Shown: positions 52,495 through 62,280, numbered from the stretch's first letter. The stretch: DNA of 64,000 nucleotides from Lactococcus taiwanensis (GCF_014905395.1 NZ_BNDT01000006.1:1-64000); one strand, 5' to 3'. Notes: generated by a model from the letters alone, not told the origin. Numbers and translations: made by a program.

Positions 52495-53448
52495 TCATCC
52501 TCCAATTACACCTTCTCTGTTCTCAGTTTTTTTGAAAATCACACAGTTCCACTCCCCTTGAATCATCCGTGTTTCAAGGAAAAAGCCTGCAGCCTCAGCG
52601 GAAGCAATTACCATTTCTGCCTTATCTGCGATAATTCCTGACATGATAAGATAACCCTCTTCTTTGACTAAGCGATAAGCATCCTCAGTCATTAGGACTA
52701 AAATATCCGCTAAGATATTGGCCACAATGACATCTGCCGTTTGAGTAACCCCTTCAAGGAGGTTATTTGCTGAAACATGGATTTTTTCATGTCCTGGATT
52801 AAGTTCGATATTTTCTCGAGCTACACGCACCGCCACTTCATCAATATCATAAGCAAAAATTTCTTTAGCGCCCAGATAGCTTGCTGCCACAGAGAGTACC
52901 CCTGAACCTGTACCCACATCAAGCAAAGTTTCGCCGCCACGAAGGATTTGTTCTAGAGCATAAAGTGACATCTTAGTCGTTGGGTGGGTACCTGTTCCAA
53001 AGGCCATGCCTGGGTCAAGTCGAATCAATTTTTCAGAACCTGTGGCTTCGTAGTCTTCTGTCCAGCTAGGGACAATCGTCAAATCATGTGTGATACGTGC
53101 GGGTTCAAAATATTTTTTCCAAGCTTCTTCCCAATTTGTCTCTGACAGATTGTTTGTTTTCACTGACAAGCCTGTCAGTGAAAAATAATCACTCAAACGA
53201 GCAATTTTATGTTCCAACTCTGCTTTCAGTTCGACAATGGGCATATTTTCAGGATAATATGCCGTAACTTCCACATAGTCAGATTGCTCAACCTTTGGCA
53301 AAACTTCGCCAAATTGATCTTCATGTGTCAAATAATCCGCACTGTCGTTGATTTCAACGCCGCCAGCGCCAGCTTCAATCAAGAGTGCTGAAATTGCTTC
53401 TTCAGCCTCCCGAACAATGGTTACAGTAATGGAATTCCAATTATTCAT
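52495..53448 (-). CDS. prmA: Ribosomal protein L11 methyltransferase
   Basis: 317 residues. N-terminal L11-binding region, then the SAM-binding motif [20 protein letters not shown] and the NANILADIL-type catalytic element ([11 protein letters not shown]). It trimethylates L11. It is the first of the prmA-rsmE pair. The palindrome at 53162-53179 lies in its coding sequence. Confidence 0.95.
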   Translation of the reverse strand: MNNWNSITVTIVREAEEAISALLIEAGAGGVEINDSADYLTHEDQFGEVLPKVEQSDYVEVTAYYPENMPIVELKAELEHKIARLSDYFSLTGLSVKTNNLSETNWEEAWKKYFEPARITHDLTIVPSWTEDYEATGSEKLIRLDPGMAFGTGTHPTTKMSLYALEQILRGGETLLDVGTGSGVLSVAASYLGAKEIFAYDIDEVAVRVARENIELNPGHEKIHVSANNLLEGVTQTADVIVANILADILVLMTEDAYRLVKEEGYLIMSGIIADKAEMVIASAEAAGFFLETRMIQGEWNCVIFKKTENREGVIGG

Positions 53449-53460
53449 CTTTATCTCTTT

Positions 53461-53952
53461 CTAAGGTTTGTCTCTCCCGACAAAACGGTTCTTGCCTAAC
53501 AAAAAGCCAATGGCGCGCGCCACATTGCGCTCAATAGCTTCTTGGCTTTTTAATTTGGCGATATAGCGGTTAATCTCAAGTTGCTTGGATGGCGTCAAAG
53601 CTTCAAACACTTCCTGAGCATCGGGATTTGCCGCTAAGGCTTCTTTGAAAGGCTGTGGCTGCTCAATGAGCCGAGGCTCAGCATCGTAGGCAATCGTCAT
53701 TTGTAGGGTTTCGCCAATTCTTTGGGGTGAATTTTTTAGCATTTTCATATTGACATACAAGCGCCACTGCCCTTTGAAAAACATGAGATTTTGCTGATAG
53801 GGCTTGTCATTGACGGCACCGCAAATGGGAATAGGTGATTTTTCTTTGCCTGCTGCCTTAAAAATTTCTTGTAAAATGGCTGATGGCACCGTCACAAAAG
53901 GATTAACCCCGACAATTTCTAATTCAGCTGTAAATTCATGAGTTCTCATCAT
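53461..53952 (-). CDS. DUF1905/YdeI-type (OmpD-associated-like) protein
   Basis: 163 residues. N-terminal beta-rich domain (FTAELEIVGVNPFVTVP, IPICGAVNDKPYQQNLMFFKG) of the DUF1905 type and a C-terminal helical YdeI/bacteriocin-protection element (FEALTPSKQLEINRYIAKLK, then RNVARAIGFLLG). Function not well known. It overlaps the start of the SAM methyltransferase frame by 17 bp on the same strand. Confidence 0.75.
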   Translation of the reverse strand: MMRTHEFTAELEIVGVNPFVTVPSAILQEIFKAAGKEKSPIPICGAVNDKPYQQNLMFFKGQWRLYVNMKMLKNSPQRIGETLQMTIAYDAEPRLIEQPQPFKEALAANPDAQEVFEALTPSKQLEINRYIAKLKSQEAIERNVARAIGFLLGKNRFVGRDKP

Positions 53953-54667
53953 TATTTTTCCTCAAGAGCACGTGATTGAAAAATGAAAGTGCAACAAATT
54001 CAGACTTATCACAAACTTCCCATTCAACTTTAAACATTTTATCTGCCCAATCAGTTTCTATTTTAAACTCATTAGGCTGTAAAGCCCAAAAAGTCCGTAA
54101 GCCATACGTTTTAAAAGTACTGACAGCGCCGTCAGCTTCTAGCATAGTCGCTATATCATAATAATGAATCTTGCCAAACATCTGATTAACTTTTGACGCT
54201 CCTCTCAGTAAAGCGTAAGCTTCGTCCAAGGCATTTTCAAAGACAACTTTTTGCATCAGTGCTCCTGCGTGATTGTGTTTGACAATCGAAATGAAGCCTT
54301 CTTTACTGATCAGGCGAGCAAATTCTCGCAACATCGCCAGGCGCTCTTTTGGTGCATATTCAAAAACGTTATGACAGAGAATGACGTCAAAACTTCCGTC
54401 AGTAAAGGCGCTAAGCGCTGAAAGTCCACCAACAATCTGCTCATAGGTATTTTCTTGCTGCCGATTTTCCACCATTTCCAAATCGGGTTCAACTGCCACT
54501 ACCTCATTATGCGCAGCAAAGTGATTAGCATTCCAGCCAAAGCCCGAACCGAAATCCAAGATTTTCTGACCTTCAAGCTGACCAACTTGTGCCCATACCA
54601 TCCGATAGTAGAGCTGCATCCAAGGACTTTCCCACTGATCAAAATAATTTTGTAAACTTGCTTTCAT
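53936..54667 (-). CDS. SAM-dependent class I methyltransferase
   Basis: 243 residues with motif I LDFGSGFGWNANHFA, motif II VVAVEPDLE and the post-II loop FDVILCHNVFEYAPK. The acceptor is unknown; the sequence does not point clearly to a tRNA or lipid substrate. Cytosolic. It overlaps the YdeI-type gene downstream by 17 bp, so co-translation is likely. It holds one 18-nt palindrome (54119-54136). Confidence 0.85.
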   Translation of the reverse strand: MKASLQNYFDQWESPWMQLYYRMVWAQVGQLEGQKILDFGSGFGWNANHFAAHNEVVAVEPDLEMVENRQQENTYEQIVGGLSALSAFTDGSFDVILCHNVFEYAPKERLAMLREFARLISKEGFISIVKHNHAGALMQKVVFENALDEAYALLRGASKVNQMFGKIHYYDIATMLEADGAVSTFKTYGLRTFWALQPNEFKIETDWADKMFKVEWEVCDKSEFVALSFFNHVLLRKNNDENS

Positions 54668-54702
54668 TTTTCGTACACTTTCTGGCTTACCGCCCTGTCA
54701 GT

Positions 54703-54987
54703 TCATTTTTCAAGCTTCGTCAGTTCTTTTTGCATACGCGAGACGAACTTTTTAGCTGACGCGAAGTCTTCATCATCTAAATATTCTGCATCATTTTCAA
54801 GTTGGTCAATCCAACCTAGTATTTCTGCATTACGATTGTCCACGCCCAATTTTTTAAACTTCGTCAGTAAAATTTTAAGTGTTTTCGCCAGCTGTAAACT
54901 TCGATAACGCCGTTCTGAGCGACGTTTTGCCAAAATCAGTTTGTAATCTTGTTGGGGATTTTCCCAAGGAGAATGTCGCTCTGCCAT
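54703..54987 (-). CDS. Small charged helical protein of unknown function
   Basis: 94 residues, MAERHSPWENPQQDYKLILA start, then mostly helix with many Lys, Arg, Glu and Asp (SERRYRSLQLAKTLKILLTK, then DEDFASAKKFVSRMQKELTK). No signal, no membrane span, no family recognised. It sits 27 bp after the ABC-F gene and has GGAGG ahead of the ATG, so it is probably co-transcribed. Confidence 0.7.
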   Translation of the reverse strand: MAERHSPWENPQQDYKLILAKRRSERRYRSLQLAKTLKILLTKFKKLGVDNRNAEILGWIDQLENDAEYLDDEDFASAKKFVSRMQKELTKLEK

Positions 54988-55014
54988 CTTTTACCTCCAG
55001 CAAGTCATCGTTTC

Positions 55015-56568
55015 TTACAAAATACGAGTTGTCCATTCTTCACAGTTAATGACATCAGAAACTAGACCTTCATAAAATTCTGGTTCATGTGAAACCATCA
55101 AAACAGTTCCCGGATATTCAATAAGTGCACGCTTGAGTTCTTCTTTAGCGTCCACGTCCAAATGATTGGTTGGTTCATCCAAGATGAGAATGTTAGATTC
55201 GGTATTCATTAATTTCGCAAAACGTAATTTTGCTTGTTCTCCACCTGAAAGAACATAAACACGTGATTCAATTTGTTTGGCCGTCAAGCCCACCCGAGCA
55301 AGTGCCCCGCGGAGTTCTGCTTGATTCCAACTTGGATATTCATCCCATAAATCATCAAGTACCGTTTTTTGCGAAGGATTTTTGATTTCTTGCTCATAGT
55401 AAGCAATATCTTGGAAATTCCCTTTTTCAACTTCCCCATCAAGACTTGGAATCAAGCCCATTAAACTCTTGAGCAAAGTCGATTTCCCAATCCCGTTGGA
55501 ACCAATAAAGGCAATTTTTTGTCCAGATTCTACTTTTAAATTAATTTCTGACGACAAAGGTTCATTGTAACCAATGACTAAATCTTTCGCCTCAAAAACG
55601 AGACGACTTGGTTTTCGACTAAATTTAAAATCAAAATGAGGTTTTGGCTTTTCAGAAATCGTTTCAACAATTTCCATTTTCGCCAATTTTTTCTCACGCG
55701 CTTTTGCTTGGCCAGACGTTGCCACATTCGCTTTTTTACGGGCTATGAAATCTTTAAGTTTAGCTTGCTCAGCGACCTGCGCATTATGCAAAGCTTCAAG
55801 CTGTGCCTTTTTCTCTTCAAAGACACGTTCAAATTCCGCATAACCCATTGAATAACGGGTAATCCCTAGACCATGCACATGATAAATGATATTGACCACT
55901 TCATCCATAAAGGGCACATCATGCGAAATCAAAATAAAGGCATTTTCATAGTTTTTAAGGTAATTTTTTAGCCATAAAATGTGTTCTTCGTCCAAATAGT
56001 TCGTTGGTTCATCCAAAAGCAAGATGTCTGGTTTTTCAAGCAAAAGTTTGCCAAGCAAGATTTTCGTTCTTTGCCCCCCAGAAAGCTCGGCCACATCTTT
56101 ATCCAACAGAGGAGTTAAACCAAGCCCTCGGGCTGTTTCTTCAACTTTGGCGTCAATGAGATAAAAATCACTATTATCCAATTCTTCTTGAAGCTCTCCG
56201 ACATTCTCAAGCGCAGCATTCATCTCGTCTGCTGACATTTCTGCCATTTTCATGTAAGTGTCATTGATTTGCGCCTCTATATCAAAAAGATATTGAAAAG
56301 CCTCAGCCAAAGCTTCACGCGTCGTTTTACCTTTTCCGAGTGCGGCATGCTGATCCATATAGCCAACCCGATGTTTTTTCGACCAAATCACTTTTCCTTC
56401 ATCAGGTACCAGTGTTCCTGTGATAATGTTCATGAACGTTGATTTACCCTCACCATTTGCCCCAACAAAGCCAATATGCTCGCCTTTTAGCAAACGGAAA
56501 CTTACATTTTCAAATATCGCACGATCACCAAAACCGTGGGATAAGTTTTTTACATTTAAAATACTCAT
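55015..56568 (-). CDS. ABC-F family ATPase (YbiT/YkpA-like)
   Basis: 517 residues, two ATPase domains with Walker A GANGEGKST and GSNGIGKST, signature LSGGQRTKILLGKLL and LSGGEQAKLRFAKLM, and Walker B LLLDEPTNYLDEEH and LILDEPTNHLDVDA, joined by a charged linker rich in Lys and Glu (about 240-310). No membrane domain. ABC-F proteins act on the ribosome in translation control or antibiotic protection; this one fits the housekeeping YbiT/YkpA type more than a resistance factor. Confidence 0.9.
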   Translation of the reverse strand: MSILNVKNLSHGFGDRAIFENVSFRLLKGEHIGFVGANGEGKSTFMNIITGTLVPDEGKVIWSKKHRVGYMDQHAALGKGKTTREALAEAFQYLFDIEAQINDTYMKMAEMSADEMNAALENVGELQEELDNSDFYLIDAKVEETARGLGLTPLLDKDVAELSGGQRTKILLGKLLLEKPDILLLDEPTNYLDEEHILWLKNYLKNYENAFILISHDVPFMDEVVNIIYHVHGLGITRYSMGYAEFERVFEEKKAQLEALHNAQVAEQAKLKDFIARKKANVATSGQAKAREKKLAKMEIVETISEKPKPHFDFKFSRKPSRLVFEAKDLVIGYNEPLSSEINLKVESGQKIAFIGSNGIGKSTLLKSLMGLIPSLDGEVEKGNFQDIAYYEQEIKNPSQKTVLDDLWDEYPSWNQAELRGALARVGLTAKQIESRVYVLSGGEQAKLRFAKLMNTESNILILDEPTNHLDVDAKEELKRALIEYPGTVLMVSHEPEFYEGLVSDVINCEEWTTRIL

Positions 56569-56597
56569 TGTTTACTTGTTAATTCTTTCTAAAAATT

Positions 56598-57065
56598 TTA
56601 GTAGCGCGGATATTTGTAAAGTTCTGTTTCTGACAAAGCGGTCAGTCCACTTGCGAAGCGGTCAGCATCCCATTTGACCGAAAATGCTTCAGCTTCATCG
56701 TCCGCCAGAAAATCCATGAGGTCATCCAAGCCTTGGTCGGCTGTTTCTTGCAAAAATTGTGTGAAATAAGCCAAAAATTCACGAGAAAGTCCTTTTTCTG
56801 AATAAGGAATTGCCGCCAGATAGTCAGCCTCATCAAAACGTGATTTGGCTGGGTTATAAAAGATTACCGCGTCCTCATACATGATATTTTCAGCCGACTC
56901 AACTCCGTCAGCATCGACAACATCAACGCCTGCCGCATTTTCAACTTCTAGTAAAAAGCTGACCTCTACCGCAAAGTTACGCTTGTCCCAGTTCATCTCA
57001 AAATCATAAGAAAAGCCTTTTTCTAGCTCTTCTTCTAAAATATCTAAAAATCCAAATTTAGCCAT
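56598..57065 (-). CDS. DUF3013-family protein
   Basis: 155 residues from the ATG at 57063-57065 (GAGG upstream). Acidic, soluble, with MAKFGFLDILEEELEKGFSY and LSREFLAYFTQFLQETADQG, typical of the DUF3013 family of Lactobacillales. Function unknown. It lies 30 bp upstream of the ABC-F gene on the same strand. Confidence 0.8.
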   Translation of the reverse strand: MAKFGFLDILEEELEKGFSYDFEMNWDKRNFAVEVSFLLEVENAAGVDVVDADGVESAENIMYEDAVIFYNPAKSRFDEADYLAAIPYSEKGLSREFLAYFTQFLQETADQGLDDLMDFLADDEAEAFSVKWDADRFASGLTALSETELYKYPRY

Positions 57066-57280
57066 GTTCAAACCTCATCTTTATTATGTTAAAATAATTA
57101 TAACAAAAAATACTTAGAGATTAGCCTGTTTTTTAGACATCTCGGAAATAAATTTTACTGATGCTCCATTACTGACGTATAACTTGTTGAAAAATTAGCC
57201 CAACTTGACAGTAAAACTAAGCTTCTGACGGAGCTGTCAGCAATCTTTAGGGATGGATAAGCAGGTTGGAGGGTATCTGT

Positions 57281-57760
57281 ATGAACATTCGTAAAATAGA
57301 ACCGCGGGATTTCGCTATTGTCGCTCAACTTGAAAATAAAAATTGGACCCTAGACTCAACTCCTCATGTGATGGAGTCCTCTGCTGAAAAAATTATTGAG
57401 AAAATTACTCATGGTATGGGCTATTTTCTTGCTGTAGAAGATGAAAAAATTCTTGGTGTTTTAGATTATGGCCCACGACATAAATCCGAATTTGGGCAGC
57501 ACGTTATCACTTTTGGTGTAATGACTGATGAGAATGCACGTGGTAAAGGCGTGGCCTCTCGACTTATACAGTTTTTCATCGAGTACGCGCGAAAAGAGGG
57601 TTATCAAAAAATTACTATTCAGGCAATGGGATCAAACCCCCAAGCATTAGCCCTCTATAAAAAACTTGGTTTCATTGAAGAAGGACGCTTACGCAATGAA
57701 TTTTTTATCCATGGCCGTTATATAGATGACTATATTTTAGGCTTTCCTCTCAATAAATAA
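57281..57760 (+). CDS. GNAT-family N-acetyltransferase
   Basis: 159 residues from the ATG at 57281, chosen for GGAGGG about nine bases upstream. The acetyl-CoA-binding loop GVMTDENARGKGVASRLIQF (R/Q-x-x-G-x-G/A form) and GSNPQALALYKKLGFIEEGR are classic. It acetylates an amino group on an unknown acceptor, protein or small molecule. It is monocistronic or leads into rarA, 51 bp on. Confidence 0.85.
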   Translation: MNIRKIEPRDFAIVAQLENKNWTLDSTPHVMESSAEKIIEKITHGMGYFLAVEDEKILGVLDYGPRHKSEFGQHVITFGVMTDENARGKGVASRLIQFFIEYARKEGYQKITIQAMGSNPQALALYKKLGFIEEGRLRNEFFIHGRYIDDYILGFPLNK

Positions 57761-57811
57761 GCCAAGTAACCCAAGTTTACACAACTGTAAACACAGCGAC
57801 AGGAGATTAAG

Positions 57812-59095
57812 ATGACACAAAATCTGGCGCGGCGGATGAGACCGCGAAATATTGATGAGATTATCGGTCAAAAACATTTAGTTGGGAAAGGAAAGATCAT
57901 CCGTCGTATGGTGGAAACTCAGCTTTTATCAAGCATGATTCTTTACGGTCCACCAGGGATAGGCAAGACATCTATTGCTTCAGCTATAGCTGGTACCATG
58001 AATGCCGCTTTTCGCACTTTTAATGCCACGACAGACACTAAAAAAAGACTTCAAGAAATTGCAGCAGAAGCTGAATTTTCGGGTCAACTCGTCTTGCTCC
58101 TTGATGAAATCCATCGCCTTGATAAGCCTAAGCAAGATTTTTTGTTACCACTTTTAGAAAATGGACAAATTATCCTAATTGGTGCGACGACTGAGAACCC
58201 CTACTTTTCAGTGGTTCCTGCCATCCGTTCCCGCGTGCAAATATTTGAGTTAAAACCGCTAGAACCACAAGATTTAGAAGAAGCTGTAAACTTAAGTTTA
58301 CACGATAAAGAACGAGGATTTGACTTTTCAGTAACACTTGATGAGGATGCACTCTATTTTCTAGTCCATTCAACCAACGGCGATTTGCGTTCCACTTTTA
58401 ATGCACTAGAATTAGCTGTTTTATCAAGTGAAAACCATCATGTCACACTTGATGATATGGAAAATTCTCTTCAACGTAAAGCGGCGACATTTGATAAAGA
58501 TGGAGATGCACATTACGACTTACTTTCAGCGTTACAAAAATCAATTCGTGGTTCTGATGTCAACGCCAGTTTACACTACGCAGCACGTCTGATTGAAGGT
58601 GGCGATCTTCAAAGCTTGGCGCGACGACTGACCGTCATGGCGTACGAAGATATTGGTTTAGCTAATCCAGATGCTGCAGTTCATACGGTACTGGGACTTC
58701 AAGCAGCAGAGAAATTAGGGTTTCCTGAAGCACGTATTCCACTTGCTAATATTATCATTGACTTAGCTCTTTCTCCCAAATCAAATGCAGCCTACACCGC
58801 CATGGATGAAGCCTTGGCTGACTTGGGGAAATACGGGAATCTTCCCGTACCTTCTCATCTCCAAGATGGTCATTATGCTGGAGCGAAAGATTTAGGGCGC
58901 TCTGTCAGTTACATGTACGCCCATAATTACCCTGGGCATTGGGTGGATCAACAGTATTTACCTGATAAAATAAAAAAAGCCAATTACTTCCACCCAGATG
59001 ATATGGGAAAATATGAACGTGCCCTCCACAACAGAAAACAATGGATTGATGAACAGAAAGGAGGTACAGGTGGTAAATCGAGTACCAAAGAGTAA
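57812..59095 (+). CDS. rarA: Replication-associated recombination protein A (RarA/MgsA)
   Basis: 427 residues. AAA+ ATPase with Walker [10 protein letters not shown], Walker [11 protein letters not shown], sensor 1 GATTENP and the C-terminal tetramerisation region ([33 protein letters not shown]-like). It works at stalled replication forks near the ends of DNA with SSB. GAGATTAAG precedes the ATG. It is followed by a ParB-like gene 36 bp on. Confidence 0.95.
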   Translation: MTQNLARRMRPRNIDEIIGQKHLVGKGKIIRRMVETQLLSSMILYGPPGIGKTSIASAIAGTMNAAFRTFNATTDTKKRLQEIAAEAEFSGQLVLLLDEIHRLDKPKQDFLLPLLENGQIILIGATTENPYFSVVPAIRSRVQIFELKPLEPQDLEEAVNLSLHDKERGFDFSVTLDEDALYFLVHSTNGDLRSTFNALELAVLSSENHHVTLDDMENSLQRKAATFDKDGDAHYDLLSALQKSIRGSDVNASLHYAARLIEGGDLQSLARRLTVMAYEDIGLANPDAAVHTVLGLQAAEKLGFPEARIPLANIIIDLALSPKSNAAYTAMDEALADLGKYGNLPVPSHLQDGHYAGAKDLGRSVSYMYAHNYPGHWVDQQYLPDKIKKANYFHPDDMGKYERALHNRKQWIDEQKGGTGGKSSTKE

Positions 59096-59131
59096 AGTTG
59101 CTATAGCTCGTCTCCTCCTTATTAAGATATT

Positions 59132-59920
59132 ATGACTGAAGAAATTGTACAACTTCCACTCCATCTGATTGTAAAGAACCCTTACCAGCCCCGCCTAGTC
59201 TTTGACACGGATAAGCTAGAAGAGCTCGCACAGTCTATAAAAGAAAATGGAGTACTCCAACCTATCATCGTTCGTAAATCGGACCTCTTAGGTTATGAAT
59301 TATTGGCTGGCGAGCGTCGTTTTCAGGCTTCAAAATTAGCAGGCAAAACATATATACCTGCTCTTATCAGAGAATACACGGATCAAGAAATGATGACCCT
59401 GTCAATATTAGAAAATTTGCAACGTGAAAATCTCAACCCTGTTGAAGAGGCACGTAGTTTGACACAACTTTCTGAAAGGTTAGGGCTGACACATGAAGAA
59501 ATAGCTAAAACTCTCGGGAAATCACGTTCCTATGTTTCGAACCTCATCCGCCTCCTCAGCTTACCTGCTCCTTTACTTGATTATGTCGAAAAAGGAGAGC
59601 TTTCACCTGCACATGGGAGGACCCTGCTTGCAGAAAAGAACTTACAAAAACAACGTCTCCTTGCAGAAAAAGCTATTGCTGAGCACCTCAATGTCCGAGA
59701 ACTGGAAAGGCTGATTTATGGAGAAAGGAGACACTCCTCGCCTCCTCCTGCTCGGAAAGCGTCCGCCAATATTTTCATTAATGAAACTGAACAACTCTTA
59801 CACCAAGCTCTAGGAAATAAAGTCAAAATCAAAGCCAATAAAAATTATCAAGGAACACTGTCCATCGACTTTACTACCCTAGAAGAGCTGGAACAACTAA
59901 TAAAACTATTAAAAAAATGA
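59132..59920 (+). CDS. parB: ParB/Noc-family CTP-dependent DNA-binding protein
   Basis: 262 residues. N-terminal CTPase motifs NPYQPRLVFD and GERRFQASKLAG, central ENLQRENLNPVEEARS and a helix-turn-helix (THEEIAKTLGKSRSYVSNLIRLL), then a C-terminal dimer domain. Such proteins spread on DNA at parS sites and load condensin. No parA gene is adjacent in this window. It starts 36 bp after rarA, probably in one transcript; the ribosome site is weak. Confidence 0.88.
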   Translation: MTEEIVQLPLHLIVKNPYQPRLVFDTDKLEELAQSIKENGVLQPIIVRKSDLLGYELLAGERRFQASKLAGKTYIPALIREYTDQEMMTLSILENLQRENLNPVEEARSLTQLSERLGLTHEEIAKTLGKSRSYVSNLIRLLSLPAPLLDYVEKGELSPAHGRTLLAEKNLQKQRLLAEKAIAEHLNVRELERLIYGERRHSSPPPARKASANIFINETEQLLHQALGNKVKIKANKNYQGTLSIDFTTLEELEQLIKLLKK

Positions 59921-59948
59921 ACTTACAGAGCCGTAAGTTCATTTTTTT
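59918..59948. terminator. Terminator between parB and P-type ATPase genes
   Basis: GAACTTAC-AGAGCC-GTAAGTTC followed by ATTTTTTT; it overlaps both stop codons. Confidence 0.8.
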
Positions 59949-61729
59949 CAACCTCGCAAAGCTCGTAAAGCATAGAGGATAGAAATAACATCAATCACTT
60001 CTTGGAACAGAGCACCTATTACCGCAGGTATAACCCCTGCTGCTGCAATAAACATCAAGATAATACAAATCACAATCCCAATCATTACTGCTTGCTTAGC
60101 TATCTTCATTGTGTCTCTACTGATTTGAATTGATTGCGTCACCTTAGATAGGTCGTTTTGCAGTAACACGATATCTGCCGCTTCACTCGCTACGGTTCCT
60201 GAGCCAACACCAATAGAGATGCCTACGTCAGCTGTTGCAAGTGCTGGGGCATCATTCACCCCATCCCCTACCATAATTATAGGTCTTTCCTCAGCTTCTT
60301 TAATAAAGGTTAACTTTTCATCTGGCATGAGCCCAGCGTGTATCTCGCTGATGCCTACATCAGAAGCAATTTTTTTAGCAACCGTTTCATTATCCCCCGT
60401 AAGCATCGCGATACGAGAAAGGCCTAATTGACGCAGTTTTTTAATGGTCTCTTTAGCTTCTGGACGCAACGTGTCAGTAAAAGTTATCGCTCCAATGTAC
60501 TTACCAGCACGACTTACATAAAAGGCCGTTTCATAATTTAATCCCTCAGGTGCGTTGACAAAGCTTTTTCGGCCTATCTTTATCTCCTGATTGTCTATCG
60601 TCCCCACTACACCTAAACCCGCTACTTCACTTAAAGAGTCCATCGGCAAAACAGCCATACCTTTTTGCTGTGCGTAATCTGATACAGCTTTCGCTAAGAT
60701 ATGACCACTAGAACGTTCCAGACTGTAAACCAACTGTAAAAGTTCAGTGATACTCACCTCCCCTACTGGCTCCAAGGTGTCCACTTCTATTTTTCCCTCT
60801 GTGATGGTACCGGTCTTATCAAGAAATATTCCTTTCGCTTTGGCCAATTTCTCTATAACAGTACCATTTTTGACTAATGCTCCATTTTGACTCGTACGAC
60901 TCATCCCTGATACGAAGGCTATAGGAGCCGCTAAAATTAAAGGGCATGGACTAGCCACCACAAGGACCTCAGCGATCCGTACAGGGTCACCGGAGATGAA
61001 GTAGGCGATCGCAGCAATAAGGTAGGCAATAATCGTAAAAGGAACCGCGTAACGATCGGCCAAGCGGACAAACTGTGCGGGTGTTTCTTCTGCCGCTTTA
61101 ACAAGCTGGACAATCTTTTGAAATTGCGAATCTGAAGCCAAGACGAGCGTTTCAATTTCGATAGTAGAATTGCCATTTACCGCTCCAGACATTACCTCAT
61201 TTCCTTGCAGCAATTCATTAGGCTTCGTTTCTCCAGTGACTGACGCTTCATTAAGCACAACAGCCTCAGACAGCAATTTTCCATCAATCGGAATAACTTC
61301 CATGGGTTTAATCAGAAGTTTACTCCCAATCGCTACCTCTTCAAGTGGAACATCCTCAATATGCCCTTTTTTTTGGACATGGGCAATTGTTGGTGATTTA
61401 TCCAACAATGCTGTCAGAGCCCGATTCGCACGACCTGCTGCATAATCCTCGAGGCTTTCCCCACCTACAAGCATTAAAATGATAATTAAAGCAGCCCAAT
61501 ATTCCCCAAAAGTCAAGGTTGCAATGATTGCAGTGATTGCTAACAAATCAACCCCGTAAGAACCACTTCGTAATGTTTTTATCATCTCAATGAACATACT
61601 GAGGGCCAAGAGCCCTCCCGCTATGGTCACAATCAGACGAGCTATAAGTGGCTCCCCAAAAACAAATGAGGCTACGAGTGCAGCCAGTGCGATGATAAAA
61701 ACAAAGATTAACTTTTTCCAGTTTTTCAT
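59948..61729 (-). CDS. P1B-type heavy-metal-transporting ATPase (SPC-motif subgroup)
   Basis: 593 residues. Phosphorylation site DKTGTITEG, hinge GDGVNDAPALATADV, and the membrane motif ASPCPLILAAP. Here the membrane motif is SPC rather than CPC, as in the P1B-4 group (FrvA, PfeT, CtpD), which export Fe2+, Co2+ or related ions. No N-terminal CxxC or HMA domain. The nucleotide-domain motif usually SEHPLA reads SSGHILA. It probably pumps a transition metal outward. GAGAAAAAAGATG start, convergent with parB. Confidence 0.9.
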   Translation of the reverse strand: MKNWKKLIFVFIIALAALVASFVFGEPLIARLIVTIAGGLLALSMFIEMIKTLRSGSYGVDLLAITAIIATLTFGEYWAALIIILMLVGGESLEDYAAGRANRALTALLDKSPTIAHVQKKGHIEDVPLEEVAIGSKLLIKPMEVIPIDGKLLSEAVVLNEASVTGETKPNELLQGNEVMSGAVNGNSTIEIETLVLASDSQFQKIVQLVKAAEETPAQFVRLADRYAVPFTIIAYLIAAIAYFISGDPVRIAEVLVVASPCPLILAAPIAFVSGMSRTSQNGALVKNGTVIEKLAKAKGIFLDKTGTITEGKIEVDTLEPVGEVSITELLQLVYSLERSSGHILAKAVSDYAQQKGMAVLPMDSLSEVAGLGVVGTIDNQEIKIGRKSFVNAPEGLNYETAFYVSRAGKYIGAITFTDTLRPEAKETIKKLRQLGLSRIAMLTGDNETVAKKIASDVGISEIHAGLMPDEKLTFIKEAEERPIIMVGDGVNDAPALATADVGISIGVGSGTVASEAADIVLLQNDLSKVTQSIQISRDTMKIAKQAVMIGIVICIILMFIAAAGVIPAVIGALFQEVIDVISILYALRALRG

Positions 61730-62083
61730 CTTTTTTCTCCTTAAATTTTTTGTCCTTGAACAATGCCCTGCATTATGGGAGAATTTTTTCTACTTAATTT
61801 CTCCACACGCCGCTTTGATTCTTTCGAAGCTGAGCTTAAACTTTAAGGGTTTTTCCTGATTTTCCTTACTTCTATTCTATCAAAAAAGCAAAGCTATTAA
61901 GTGAACTTATGCTGTCAAAGGTTTTTGTCAAAGCCTCTCACCCATGTGTCAGCTTTTTTTAAGACTATTTTGTCAAGTATTTTTACTTTACAAAACTTGC
62001 ATTTCCTAAAATTTATGCTATACTAGTAAAGTACGTTTTTGCACGCTTGCAAAAATCGATAAAATCTACGGAGGAAAAAAATC
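61730..62083. other. Divergent region between metal ATPase and rpmF
   Basis: Carries both promoters; no gene seen. The rpmF promoter is TTGCAT (61997-62002), 16-bp spacer, TATACT (62019-62024). GGAGG lies at 62070-62074. Confidence 0.65.
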
Positions 62084-62257
62084 ATGGCAGTACCTGCACG
62101 TCACACTTCATCAGCAAAGAAAAACCGTCGTCGTACACACTACAAATTGACAGCTCCAACTGTTACTTTTGACGAAACTACTGGTGACTACCGTCACTCA
62201 CACCGCGTTTCACTTAAAGGCTACTACAAAGGCCGCAAAGTCCGCGAAACAAAGTAA
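62084..62257 (+). CDS. rpmF: 50S ribosomal protein L32, zinc-independent form
   Basis: 57 residues beginning [20 protein letters not shown]. The usual CxxC pairs are absent: the [20 protein letters not shown] part carries no cysteine, so this is the C-minus form that works without zinc. Ribosome site GGAGG, own promoter, 23 bp before rpmG. Confidence 0.97.
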   Translation: MAVPARHTSSAKKNRRRTHYKLTAPTVTFDETTGDYRHSHRVSLKGYYKGRKVRETK

Positions 62258-62280
62258 TTTTAGAAAGGAAGTAATATACT

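Noticed and set aside
53461-54667. Bacteriocin-immunity or defence island around the YdeI-type gene
   Set aside because: The neighbours are housekeeping (prmA, rsmE, ABC-F), and the YdeI-type name does not imply bacteriocin production nearby.
55015-56568. Antibiotic-resistance ABC-F (Msr/Vga/Lsa type)
   Set aside because: Length and motifs fit the housekeeping YbiT/YkpA group, in a core gene context with no mobile signals.
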